From: Candidatus Woesearchaeota archaeon
Lineage (GTDB): Archaea > Nanobdellota > Nanobdellia > Woesearchaeales > DSVV01
Direction of reading: 5' to 3'
Assembly (NCBI GenBank): GCA_016205905.1
Contig: JACQSP010000137.1
Span: 1 to 22,758, forward strand
DNA: 22,758 bases
Every line of letters begins with the position of its first letter. The first letter of the stretch is position 1. The translations under genes were made by a program, and so were the position numbers. A model generated the notes under the pieces. It had not been told where the DNA came from. It ran no database searches and saw only the letters and a list, made by a program, of their open reading frames with translations. Shown piece by piece: positions 7,313-16,231 of this stretch.

Positions 7313-7870
7313 ATGGCAGTAAATTGCGGAAATGGCGGATTGTTAAGCAAGTTATTTTGGACAGGCGTTGGTGTAGCAGGGACAATTGGTGTGCTGTACA
7401 TTGCAAGCCCAGGATGCGGTGAAGACGCTGTGAAAAAAGCAGCATATGAAATTGTGAAGACCGAAGACGGCGCAAAATTTGGATATGAAATCTGTAAAGC
7501 AACAGCAGATGCAAATGCAGGCGCATTAGTTGGTGCAATGTCTGACGGTTATAAAACAGACAGAGAAGGCATGGGAAACCTTGTCAAAGCATGCACAGGT
7601 CTTGTCGACGTTGAAAAAGCGCACAAAAAAGCAGAATATGCAAAGATGCCTCTTGTGAATGGCTCAGCAGACCCAAATCAAATGTCAAGCATTGATACAA
7701 AAGTTGTAAACGGTGAAAGGCTGGCTGTTGTGCATAATGATTCACAAGGCGTTGATTATGTTGTAACACATACAGAAATGTTCGGACAGCAAACATTTGG
7801 GTTTTTGCAATTGCCAACAGGAGAACAAGCAATGCAGAAATATGTGCAGAAGCTGAAAAGTATGTTTTAA
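7313..7870 (+). CDS. Membrane-anchored cysteine-containing protein, unknown function (185 aa)
   Basis: Start supported by GGAGGG (7301-7306), 6 nt before the ATG. Residues about 12-31 form one hydrophobic, Gly-rich segment, with Cys at 5, 35 and 61, followed by a soluble domain that begins helical and becomes strand-like (about 125-170). The anchor-then-Cys layout echoes the 173-aa protein at 762. The gene is unusually GC-rich for its surroundings (30 of 60 in 7381-7440, against 11 of 60 in 6421-6480 of the preceding gene), pointing to a different history or strong expression. Function unknown; a surface or envelope-complex subunit is a reasonable guess. Confidence 0.8.
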   Translation: MAVNCGNGGLLSKLFWTGVGVAGTIGVLYIASPGCGEDAVKKAAYEIVKTEDGAKFGYEICKATADANAGALVGAMSDGYKTDREGMGNLVKACTGLVDVEKAHKKAEYAKMPLVNGSADPNQMSSIDTKVVNGERLAVVHNDSQGVDYVVTHTEMFGQQTFGFLQLPTGEQAMQKYVQKLKSMF

Positions 7871-8106
7871 ATCTGTTTTTATTTAATTTTAAACTTAAAC
7901 AAAAATTATTGTGAAAAATAACTTCAAGAAAAACATTGTCGAGAAATCAAATGGAAAATGAATGTAAAACAAAATAAAAAATGAAACGAAAATGAAAAAT
8001 AAATGGAATAAAAAAGACATAAAAAATAAAACGAAATAAAAATAAGCGAAATAAAAAATAAAATAAGATCAATTAAAAAATCAGATAAAAATTCGGAGGG
8101 ATTAAA
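7871..8106 (+). promoter_or_regulatory. A-rich intergenic leader
   Basis: This 236-bp gap opens with T-runs (7873-7893) that may end some transcripts. From about 7940 it becomes an A-rich, G-poor run of words such as AAATAAAA, with A-tracts recurring roughly every 8-12 nt. It ends in GGAGGG (8095-8100). The 16 bases from that site through the start codon are identical to those before the gene at 7313. Possibly an A-rich translation enhancer, intrinsically curved DNA or a leader; no gene is seen on either strand. Confidence 0.45.
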
Positions 8107-9276
8107 ATGGAAGATGCGAGCGGAGCAGGAGCAGTTCCACCAGTTGGAACATATGATGGTGGAAATGGGCATGATTTGACAGGGTTGGATGGTTTTGAAG
8201 AACCAGTACAAACTGGAAAAACTGCACAAACAATAACGCCTGCAACAACAGTTCAAGTACAACAGGCAAAACCAACAACAAAAGCACCAGATTTAGAATC
8301 AATTGCAGAGATTGAGCGGAGAAATAGAGACGTCTTAAGTGAAGCGGATCAGGCCATAGAAGTAGCTAATGGAGTAACTTACGGAGAGATAAAAGAGAAA
8401 ATAAGTGAGGCAAAAGAAGAAGCAGAAACAGTTGGATTACAAAAAGGGAAAGGTGTAAGGAACTGGTTTCACAATTTTGTGATGAAGTTTAGATATAGTT
8501 CTCAAGAAAGGGAAACAATGCAAGCCAAAAATGCATCAAAATCTGTAGATGAATTAGAAGCACTTCTTGAGACAGCAAATGCGAACTATGAAAGATTAGC
8601 AGAACAGCATGACCAATCGCTCTTAAAACAAACTAATGCTAAAAGAGCAAAGGATATCGCAACAAAAAGAGCAGAAGAGTTGAATTATCAATTTGAATTA
8701 AGGAAAAAACAATACAAGGAAATATCAGGAACCAGTCAAGAAGATAGAAAACAAACTATCCTAAGTGAAGGAAGAAAAATAGACACTGAGCTAAGAAAAA
8801 TGCGAGACAGAGAAGATAAGTATAGAGCTGAGTTTAGAAAGTATGGAACTGAAGTTGTTAGATATACGGGACGCATAAGAAGAGAAGACTTAAAGAGGAA
8901 TGTCTTAAAAGGACAAATTGCTGAGATGAGGGAAAAATTAATTGAACAGCCAGGAATAGCTATAAATTACATAGATGACGCAATTGCAATTACTGATGTG
9001 GCGCCTAGAGCAGAGGATAATGTAAGGGCTTATAATGAAACTGTTGTAGAAAGAAGAGGTGTTGAAAACAAAGTTTATGGGGCTCTTATGAAGCTGGGAA
9101 ATGTTGATAAAGGAGAGCAGCCACGTAATAACGGAGAGGAACCAACAACTTATGAACAGATGGGCAAAAAAGTAGAAGACTTTAGAAAAAGAATTGATGC
9201 AGACATGGAGCAATTTGACAAAGACCCTTTTTCAAACAGTTATTTTGCACAGAAATTAAATGAACCAACAAAATAA
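8107..9276 (+). CDS. Coiled-coil protein, unknown function (389 aa)
   Basis: Start supported by GGAGGG with 6 nt spacing. Residues 1-60 are low-complexity (Gly, Ala, Pro, Thr, Gln). Residues about 62-110 are helical. A short basic/aromatic stretch at 116-130 (RNWFHNFVMKFRY) could be amphipathic. A long charged coiled coil spans about 138-280, followed by a helical tail. No membrane segment or catalytic motif. It ends 18 nt before the AAA+ ATPase gene, so the two are probably co-translated, and it could be an adaptor or scaffold for that ATPase. That partnership is inferred from gene order only. Confidence 0.8.
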   Translation: MEDASGAGAVPPVGTYDGGNGHDLTGLDGFEEPVQTGKTAQTITPATTVQVQQAKPTTKAPDLESIAEIERRNRDVLSEADQAIEVANGVTYGEIKEKISEAKEEAETVGLQKGKGVRNWFHNFVMKFRYSSQERETMQAKNASKSVDELEALLETANANYERLAEQHDQSLLKQTNAKRAKDIATKRAEELNYQFELRKKQYKEISGTSQEDRKQTILSEGRKIDTELRKMRDREDKYRAEFRKYGTEVVRYTGRIRREDLKRNVLKGQIAEMREKLIEQPGIAINYIDDAIAITDVAPRAEDNVRAYNETVVERRGVENKVYGALMKLGNVDKGEQPRNNGEEPTTYEQMGKKVEDFRKRIDADMEQFDKDPFSNSYFAQKLNEPTK

Positions 9277-9294
9277 GAAAAATGGTGGATAGCA

Positions 9295-10902
9295 ATGACT
9301 ACAATTGAACTAACTGCTAGAGAAATATCTGCAGCAGAGTTTCATGTAAAACCTAAATTAAATGGATATACATTCAATTTAGAGCAGAGAATACATAGGT
9401 CTTCTAGAGACAATGCAGATGGCATCTATGATGCCATCACTTCTTTTTTTGTTGCCCAATACGCGACATATGCAAAATTAAACAGTCATTTGGACTCTTC
9501 AGAGGCATTAATCTTCTCAACATATATTGCATCAAGATATGGTGCTCAGAAATTGAATTATGTGGGAGATGTTAGCACAAATGGTTTTGGGACTAAGAGA
9601 ATAAATTTTGATTCTACCTTAGTTGAGGTTGTCGATGGACTAATGAATACATACTCTGAATGTATTGATAACAGCGAACGAGAGCGCATAAAATTAGAAG
9701 CTACAACAGAAGCATTCTTTGACTGGGTTATGAGAACAACTTTAAGCACAATTGAAAGCAGTTATAGAAATATATACACAAAATTGAATGGTGTAACACA
9801 TATAGTTATTGATGCTAAACCTATTAAAATTGATTTTAAAGAACATAAAGATTTAACAAAAGTTAAAAGAGCAAGAACAATTGATGCTTCGCAAGATCTT
9901 GCTAATTATAAAAAGCGCGTTAGTGAAAATGGCGAAAGACGAATAAGTATTGAACCTGTTGGAAAAGCAAAAGAACAAGATAAAACAGGACATGGTAAAA
10001 AAGAGTATCATGAAGAAGATTTTATTGCAGGGCAAGATTATGCTATCAGCCAAATTAGGGATATAGCAGAGGGATTAAGAAATAAAGAGATATATTTAGA
10101 ATTAATGCCATCTGATAAATCACAACTAAATAGATTAATGATTGGTCCTCCAGGTACTGGAAAAACAACAATTGCAAAATTATTGGCACGTGAATCTGGG
10201 TTTTTGTTCTTTGCGCCAAATCCTGCAAAATTTGGGAATCCTGTAATAAATGAATCACATAGACAAATAAAAGATTACTATGATGAAGTCGAGGAGGAGA
10301 TTAAAATAGCTCAGAAACCGGGAGCCGTTATTTTTCTTGATGAAATTGACAAAATAGCCACAAACAGAAGTAATCTGGGTGGTGGTTCACGTGAAGATAA
10401 CAAAGTGGTAACAGTATTAAACACCTGCCTTTTAGATTATTTATATATCCCAATAATAACCATTGCTGCCACAAACATGTATGATATGTTAGATGATGCA
10501 ATAAAAAGCAGATTTAAACCACTTCGTGTTGAATATCCACAAACAGATGAAGGTGTTGTTGCAATCTATAAATGTATACAAAGAAAAATTGAATCTTATC
10601 CATCAGATGAAGCCCTTAAAAAATATTTTGGTGGTAGTATATTTGATGATATTGATTACAAACCCATCCTTGCAATTACTCACACCAATGAGAGGTATAG
10701 GTCAGGACGAACAATAGATAATGTATTATATGAGGCATTTAGAACAAGAATTAAAAAGAATTTATTACTAAGGGAAAAACAAAGAATCACAACAACAGAT
10801 ATTTGTGAAGTTCTTATTAGTTATGACTTCAAAGATGAAGATTATACAAAAAATAGTGGAAACAAAACTGTACAAAAAGAACCTATTGCTTGCGTAAGAT
10901 AA
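9295..10902 (+). CDS. AAA+ ATPase with uncharacterised N-terminal domain (535 aa)
   Basis: The C-terminal half is a canonical AAA+ module: Walker A GPPGTGKT at 284-291, Walker B VIFLDEID at 345-352, sensor 1 AATN at 391-394, an arginine-finger position in DAIKSRF (Arg406), and a sensor 2-like SGRTIDNVL around 470-478. It should hydrolyse ATP as a ring and remodel or unfold a protein target, in the manner of Cdc48/FtsH-type motors, but it lacks a protease domain and any membrane segment. The first 280 residues match nothing recognised and probably select the substrate. GGTGGAT (9284-9290) precedes the ATG. It is followed after 24 nt by a second ATPase gene. Confidence 0.92.
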   Translation: MTTIELTAREISAAEFHVKPKLNGYTFNLEQRIHRSSRDNADGIYDAITSFFVAQYATYAKLNSHLDSSEALIFSTYIASRYGAQKLNYVGDVSTNGFGTKRINFDSTLVEVVDGLMNTYSECIDNSERERIKLEATTEAFFDWVMRTTLSTIESSYRNIYTKLNGVTHIVIDAKPIKIDFKEHKDLTKVKRARTIDASQDLANYKKRVSENGERRISIEPVGKAKEQDKTGHGKKEYHEEDFIAGQDYAISQIRDIAEGLRNKEIYLELMPSDKSQLNRLMIGPPGTGKTTIAKLLARESGFLFFAPNPAKFGNPVINESHRQIKDYYDEVEEEIKIAQKPGAVIFLDEIDKIATNRSNLGGGSREDNKVVTVLNTCLLDYLYIPIITIAATNMYDMLDDAIKSRFKPLRVEYPQTDEGVVAIYKCIQRKIESYPSDEALKKYFGGSIFDDIDYKPILAITHTNERYRSGRTIDNVLYEAFRTRIKKNLLLREKQRITTTDICEVLISYDFKDEDYTKNSGNKTVQKEPIACVR

Positions 10903-10926
10903 CTGATTCATAGTCAAGGTGATAAG

Positions 10927-12870
10927 ATGATGAATGTAGTGTCTATTGATAAAATAATTATGTATGGCGCAGATATAGCTATAGTTGAAAGAGCAGCAGC
11001 AGAAATTAGAGAAAATGGCACTTTGAAGTATAACAGTTTTACACCATACCAAGTTAAAACCCTGTTGTGCAGGGAAGATGAATGGAAAAGAGAATGGTTT
11101 ATGCTGTATGTAGGACACGAAGAGGAATATATATTGGTAAGGCAAGCCTTTGAGAAAGAAAATAATGGAAAAAATGTTTTGGAAAATAAAAGAAGTCATA
11201 CTCTTAATAATACTAATGCAGGAAGGAATATAGACAATGATGAACAAAGAGATGCTATAGATATTATTAATTCTCGGTCTCTTGAAAGAATTGTAGAAAC
11301 AGTACAACCATCTACTGCACAGGCATCTGCAAGACAAGGAACTAGTGTGCAAGAAAATGCAATGGAGGGAACTATAAGACAGGAATCTGCAAGAAATGAG
11401 CTACAACAGCTGCAACCATCACTAATATCTGCAACACAATCACAAGTTAGACCTCTGCCGCAGGTTAGACCTCCTATTCAAACAATGACTCAGACAATGA
11501 CTCAAACCATAATACCAAAGGAGTATATATTTACACCACAGGAGATAGATAATTATTTTGAAGAGCAGGGCATAGTTGGGGAAGATGGTTTAAGAAGACT
11601 ATTGGTTTATTCTTTACTATCAAGAGCACATGTTGGCATAGAAAGTTTAAGCGGCGCTGGAAAATCGCGGATTATGGATGCATTTTTAGGTCTGTTTCCA
11701 CAGGATAAATTACTTGTGCTTCAGCAATCATCTGAAAAAGCATTATTCAATAATCCAATGATAAATCAGTTTGAGTTTTGGGTAATAACAGAATTCCAAA
11801 AAATATCCAATAAAACATTTTTAGAGATTGTAAAAAATATTTCAGAGGGAACTTTTTCAAGATATACGAGAACAAATAATGCAAAAGATGGTGTTGATAA
11901 TTTTGAAATAACTCCGGGAAAAACAATTTATTATACATTGGCTATTTCAAATGATTACTTTAAAAACAAGGACAAAGAATTCAGCAGAAGGTTTATTGTA
12001 TTCTACACAGATATCAGCGCAGAACAAAATGAAAGAGTTATAAAAAGTTTCGCAGAAAGCACATTTGCCAGAAGAGAACAATCTCAAAGATCAGATTTGC
12101 TGAAACAGCATATACTTGAATGCTTATCTACTGATTTTCATGTAAGAAATCCGTTTCTGCTGTATCTTGCTGATATGCTGCCGCGTGAGTTAAGAGCAAA
12201 TGTAAGAGTAAGATCCTTTTTCCAACATTATGAAAAATTAATATCAGGCTGCACTATATATCATCACCGTCAAAAAGAAAAAATTCTTTCAGAAAGAAAT
12301 AATGGACGTGATAGCAGACATATTGACTTATTCTCAGGGATATTTGATAATATACATATTGCTGAATTATACGGGCAGATGTTTTATGATAATATTGTCG
12401 GCATTTCAGTAATTGACAGGCATGTATTGAATGCATTTGAAGATACTGAAACAGTTAGTTACTCAAAATTACTGGAAAAGCTGGAGCAAAAAGGATTTTA
12501 TGACAAAACAGAAATAATAAGTGACAGTTTGAAAAATCTTGAAGAGCTGAGATTCATTAGAAGAGAATCAAAAGACAAAAATGGAAATGATGAATATACA
12601 TTACTGAGAAGACCGCCTAAAAAACTTGAAATTGACTGGTTTGAAGCATTGAAGCAGGCAGATGAACACATGATGAAGGAGTATCCAGATGTAAGAGACA
12701 GATGGTATCAAAGGCAGCAAGACGAGATTAGAATTATAAACCAAAACAATATGAACCAAAGTGATCCTAATCAAAGTGATGGTAGCAGTGGTCTGCATAA
12801 ATCTCAGTTAGTTGGATATAACCCTGCATGGAATAAGGTCTACGAAGAAGCAGGTTTAAGTTTAAAGTGA
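10927..12870 (+). CDS. P-loop ATPase with SF3/MCM-like layout and C-terminal winged helix (647 aa)
   Basis: AGGTGAT (10917-10923) precedes two adjacent ATG codons (10927 and 10930); the second has the better spacing. Residues 1-80 form a small domain; 120-200 is a Gln/Ser/Thr-rich linker with a short repeat (QTMTQTMTQT). The ATPase core has a P-loop SLSGAGKS at 240-247 (Ser replaces the usual first Gly/Ala), a Walker B-like FWVITEF at 284-290, a sensor-type Asn in AISND (342), and EFSRRF at 351-356, where SF3/D5-type helicases carry similar Asn and Arg motifs. Residues about 500-560 look like a winged helix. A replicative or DNA-translocating helicase is possible; a regulatory ATPase is the alternative. 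Family uncertain. Confidence 0.75.
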   Translation: MMNVVSIDKIIMYGADIAIVERAAAEIRENGTLKYNSFTPYQVKTLLCREDEWKREWFMLYVGHEEEYILVRQAFEKENNGKNVLENKRSHTLNNTNAGRNIDNDEQRDAIDIINSRSLERIVETVQPSTAQASARQGTSVQENAMEGTIRQESARNELQQLQPSLISATQSQVRPLPQVRPPIQTMTQTMTQTIIPKEYIFTPQEIDNYFEEQGIVGEDGLRRLLVYSLLSRAHVGIESLSGAGKSRIMDAFLGLFPQDKLLVLQQSSEKALFNNPMINQFEFWVITEFQKISNKTFLEIVKNISEGTFSRYTRTNNAKDGVDNFEITPGKTIYYTLAISNDYFKNKDKEFSRRFIVFYTDISAEQNERVIKSFAESTFARREQSQRSDLLKQHILECLSTDFHVRNPFLLYLADMLPRELRANVRVRSFFQHYEKLISGCTIYHHRQKEKILSERNNGRDSRHIDLFSGIFDNIHIAELYGQMFYDNIVGISVIDRHVLNAFEDTETVSYSKLLEKLEQKGFYDKTEIISDSLKNLEELRFIRRESKDKNGNDEYTLLRRPPKKLEIDWFEALKQADEHMMKEYPDVRDRWYQRQQDEIRIINQNNMNQSDPNQSDGSSGLHKSQLVGYNPAWNKVYEEAGLSLK

Positions 12871-12940
12871 AGATAGTTGTAGAGTACATGAATTAATGTA
12901 TTTATAGATAGTAATGAGATAAATCGAGTACTTTAATAAT

Positions 12941-14791
12941 TTGTGTAATAAAGATGTGAGTAATTTGTCAAAAGCAAACGAAGATAAAGGATATCAGGAA
13001 ATTTTAGATATAATTTCAGAGGACGAATCTATAACTATATTAGATGATATGCTGAAAAATGCTGCGAAAATAACAAGAAAACTTGAACAAATCATTAATA
13101 ATGAGTTTAGGGCTGACACAATAGATGAATTCAAGAGAGTACAGTCAGATGTTGACAAGTATTATCACCATTATTCTAAACTAAAAAATATGATTGGTGT
13201 AAAAGATCCATTAACCTTTGTGAATATGCAGAAATATGATGAATTTGTAAATAGTATGTTAAACAAACTTACAAAAGGGGTTGGTAATCAATCTAATAAA
13301 ACAATAGATAAATTCAGAAAACTAATAACTAACTTTTTTAATAGAGATTTAAAACAAGATGGACAAGGAATACTAGCAGAGATAAATTTAATATGCTCTA
13401 ATTATTATTTATTTAACACATCAATAATCTCAGAAACTTTAAAAAATAGTTTAACCTCTATTCCTCCAATACATCAGCCAAACAAATTCATCCTCTCCTA
13501 CGGCCACGCCGTCCATTCAGTTGCGTCATTCCACGACGATAAAATTATTCAGAAATATCTGCACTCGTCATCCCCTATAGAAGTAAGGGCAGTTAAAGAC
13601 GACCTTGAGAGAAAACTGCAGGGAATAATTGGGGTGGAGAGACCTGTCGTCGAGGATTTTCTCAGCGATGTTCCGACAGGCACTGCAGACATTTCAAGAC
13701 GACAGAAAAAGAAGTTCTTGGACGAGGGTTTGACACCGAGGATAAATGCTCTCTACAGCGAAATGCAGATGGTCTGCACATCTGGCATGAAGTATTTTGA
13801 TATGAGACGAGAATTGAGGGCAGATGTGATGTATTTGGAGAGAAGCGCTGCTTTATTGCAGAGAGTTGGAAATCAAATTAATGATAATGTTAAAAAAGAA
13901 TCACCAACCACTGAAGAAATCAAAGAACTTTTAGATATATCAACACATCCAAGCTATTTTTCCCTTCATAAGGAATTAGAAGGCATGGTTTTTGTTGGAA
14001 GAGAAGCGAAAAGGTACAATGAGCTCTATTCGCAGGTTGTTGACGATGCAAAAGAATTATTGGTTAAATTAGATGATGGAGCAAGAACATATAAAAATGC
14101 AGTTGAAAAGAATGTGGGAGAAACTGCTGGAACTAATGATAATATCTCTCACCCACAGAGAGCACAAGAAGCAACTCCCTCGACTAAAGAAGCAACTATC
14201 TCTCAAACAGCTGCTCAGGGGCCAAAACTAGAAGTTGTTTCTGGTTATGCTGTTATAAAAACATCGCCAAATTCAGAAAGAGCAGGAACACAAACAGAAG
14301 TATCAATTGGTGCATCAACAGGAGTATCAAGAAGAGAAGAAAGGCATGTAAGAAGTGTTGAATATGTTGAAAGTGTTGAACATGTTAAACCAGCGCAAAT
14401 AACGCAACCCCCTTCATCAGATTACAGCGCAAATACAACTTCAACTTATGACATAACAGCTAAACTACAAGATATAAATGAGCCAGAAGATTCAGCATTA
14501 AAATCATTTTATAATTTATTGTATAGGCGAGACCAAATTGGAAGATTTATAATTGCATCTCCAACAGAAATTGTGCAGATGTTCAGATTAATTAAATTGC
14601 AGGGAAATGATAAAGAGGAAAAAGGCAGAGACAAGAAATGCTGTTATAGTGAAGCAGATAAAACATTTTTAAGAGGAGCTATCGGATATTTAAATAATCC
14701 AGAAACCCTGATGTATGGGGCGATTAAAGGAAGTGATGTTATTCAATCTGCGCCAAGATTGATGCATGATGCGCTTATGATAATCAGATAA
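12941..14791 (+). CDS. Large protein of unknown function with a GC-rich internal patch (about 616 aa)
   Basis: The start is uncertain: the frame opens after a stop at 12920-12922 and offers TTG 12941 or GTG 12956, neither with a clear ribosome-binding site. The protein is mostly helical in residues 1-390, then has a low-complexity linker (about 395-500, Thr/Ser/Gln/Glu, with a short duplicated VEYVESVEHV motif) and a compact C-terminal domain (about 505-616). No membrane segment or known motif. The DNA for residues about 184-306 is far richer in G+C than the rest, without breaking the frame. It lies between the second ATPase and the putative secreted protein. Function unknown. Confidence 0.7.
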   Translation: MCNKDVSNLSKANEDKGYQEILDIISEDESITILDDMLKNAAKITRKLEQIINNEFRADTIDEFKRVQSDVDKYYHHYSKLKNMIGVKDPLTFVNMQKYDEFVNSMLNKLTKGVGNQSNKTIDKFRKLITNFFNRDLKQDGQGILAEINLICSNYYLFNTSIISETLKNSLTSIPPIHQPNKFILSYGHAVHSVASFHDDKIIQKYLHSSSPIEVRAVKDDLERKLQGIIGVERPVVEDFLSDVPTGTADISRRQKKKFLDEGLTPRINALYSEMQMVCTSGMKYFDMRRELRADVMYLERSAALLQRVGNQINDNVKKESPTTEEIKELLDISTHPSYFSLHKELEGMVFVGREAKRYNELYSQVVDDAKELLVKLDDGARTYKNAVEKNVGETAGTNDNISHPQRAQEATPSTKEATISQTAAQGPKLEVVSGYAVIKTSPNSERAGTQTEVSIGASTGVSRREERHVRSVEYVESVEHVKPAQITQPPSSDYSANTTSTYDITAKLQDINEPEDSALKSFYNLLYRRDQIGRFIIASPTEIVQMFRLIKLQGNDKEEKGRDKKCCYSEADKTFLRGAIGYLNNPETLMYGAIKGSDVIQSAPRLMHDALMIIR

Positions 14792-14809
14792 AGGTTTTAA
14801 TAAGCACGA

Positions 14810-14833
14810 TGTTTCCATTAAAAGTGTTTCCAT
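14810..14833. repeat. Direct repeat of TGTTTCCAT before the gene at 14868
   Basis: TGTTTCCAT occurs at 14810-14818 and 14825-14833, 15 nt apart, in the 76-nt gap. A TATA-like TTTTAATA lies just upstream (about 14794-14801). The pair could be an operator for an internal promoter of the last gene in the run; chance is also possible. Confidence 0.3.
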
Positions 14834-14867
14834 AACCTGCAATTGACTTTACTCACGAGGAATAACA

Positions 14868-16211
14868 ATGAAAAACTATATAAATGGAATGGCTATACCT
14901 TCAGGTATGAGCCTTGATGAAATTGTAGCAGAAACTATTGGTTCAACAGATGGCGCTATTTCTCATAAAGTAAATGATGTTATTTCTCAGAAAAAAGGCA
15001 GGTTTCATAAGGCATTTGATGATGTTGCTAATAGGGCAGGAGCAGTTCTTGATTATGCTGCAGGTAAAGCAGGGGTGATTCTTAATAAATCAGGGACGAT
15101 TCTTAGTGGTGTAGGTTTGGCTGCTTTAGTTATTGCTGGTTCGGCGGATGTTGAGGCGCAGACAAAATGTACTAATCCTGTTATAGACCCAGCAAAATGC
15201 AGTGATTCAGATGGTGAGTTTTGTCTTTCGAGGATTGTTGTAACCACTTGTTATAAAGAAAAATTAAAATTTAAACACAAAACAGAAGCTGAGGGTGTTT
15301 ACTTAAAGCATGTTAGAGATACTACTGATAATGCTGATAATAAAATATCCATTTATTATCTTTATGTATCCAATCCAAAAAACCGAGGATATGGTAAAAA
15401 TATGTTTGATGTTAGGTATCTTCTTATTAATAATGATGGTTTAATAGTTCTAACAAAAGATGATACAATTAATTTACCTTATAATAAAAACAGAAGACTA
15501 AGAGAGGTTGCAGAACCAAAACTATCTTATACACAACTACCTGTAAATAAAAGTGAATGGTTTTCATTGCTAAACCCACAAATGAGTGCTTCTTTAATGG
15601 TATGTCCTTCCGCAACTGTAGATGCATTAAATTATTTCTTTCTAGCTTATGGAAATGCATATAATGATTTTAGGCAAAGTAAAGGTGGTGTTGGGTTTGG
15701 TGTAGAAAAAAGAGACTCATTTAGAACAGTTCCAATTGGTGGTGGATTATTATTAGGTGTTAATAGTGTTGATTTTTTTGACAGTTCATTTGAAGCAGGA
15801 TTTATGCTTTTTGGTGATGAATTGGGTAATGGTTCGTTAGATTCGATAGAAGATTTTGAATATAAAGGAAAAATTGATTTTGTATTTAATTCTAAAAGAA
15901 ATGGTACAGGATTACTTACATTAGAAGGGGAAACTGGTGCTTTTTTTGACGCAGGAAAATTTGGCTCATTTTATCTATTAGGGGCATATGGACATGTACT
16001 ATTTAAGCATTGGGTTGATGTTCCTGAAGATGAGCGAATGTCTTTTTATGGAGATAATTATTCTCAGGTAACTATAGGTCCAAAGGTTAGAGCAGTTATA
16101 ACACCATTATATGATTTAAGGCTGGATATTAAACCAGGAGTATTTTTTATACCAACAAAAGAAAGTGGCATCATAGAGGGATTATTGTTAAACGTCGAAT
16201 TAGGATTGTGA
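14868..16211 (+). CDS. Secreted or membrane-anchored protein with beta-rich C-terminal half (447 aa)
   Basis: The ATG has a GAGG ribosome-binding site (14857-14860). Residues 1-75 are a cytoplasmic-looking helical region. Residues 77-93 are hydrophobic and end in GSADVEAQ, which looks like either a cleavable signal sequence or a membrane anchor. Four Cys follow in close order (101, 111, 119, 128), suggesting disulfides outside the cytoplasm. From about 275 to 447 the sequence is a series of short strands with alternating Gly, aromatic and polar residues, reminiscent of a beta barrel or beta sandwich. An outer-membrane-type barrel would be odd in an archaeon with a single membrane. Function unknown; it is the last gene of the + strand run. 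Confidence 0.75.
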   Translation: MKNYINGMAIPSGMSLDEIVAETIGSTDGAISHKVNDVISQKKGRFHKAFDDVANRAGAVLDYAAGKAGVILNKSGTILSGVGLAALVIAGSADVEAQTKCTNPVIDPAKCSDSDGEFCLSRIVVTTCYKEKLKFKHKTEAEGVYLKHVRDTTDNADNKISIYYLYVSNPKNRGYGKNMFDVRYLLINNDGLIVLTKDDTINLPYNKNRRLREVAEPKLSYTQLPVNKSEWFSLLNPQMSASLMVCPSATVDALNYFFLAYGNAYNDFRQSKGGVGFGVEKRDSFRTVPIGGGLLLGVNSVDFFDSSFEAGFMLFGDELGNGSLDSIEDFEYKGKIDFVFNSKRNGTGLLTLEGETGAFFDAGKFGSFYLLGAYGHVLFKHWVDVPEDERMSFYGDNYSQVTIGPKVRAVITPLYDLRLDIKPGVFFIPTKESGIIEGLLLNVELGL

Positions 16212-16231
16212 AAAGATTATTTGGGCTAATA

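Noticed and set aside
7924..8262. 112-codon open frame on the - strand with many Phe and Ser
   Set aside because: Product of the A-rich leader read backwards; low-complexity and overlapping a well-supported + strand gene start.
10768..11352. 194-codon open frame on the - strand
   Set aside because: Lies antisense across the end of the AAA+ gene and the start of the second ATPase gene; its product is Ile/Phe/Ser/Cys-rich as expected of AT-rich antisense, and it has no promoter or ribosome-binding site.
11482..11507. Tandem 12-bp repeat (ACAATGACTCA units)
   Set aside because: Lies within a Gln/Thr-rich linker of the 647-aa protein and is explained by low-complexity coding sequence.
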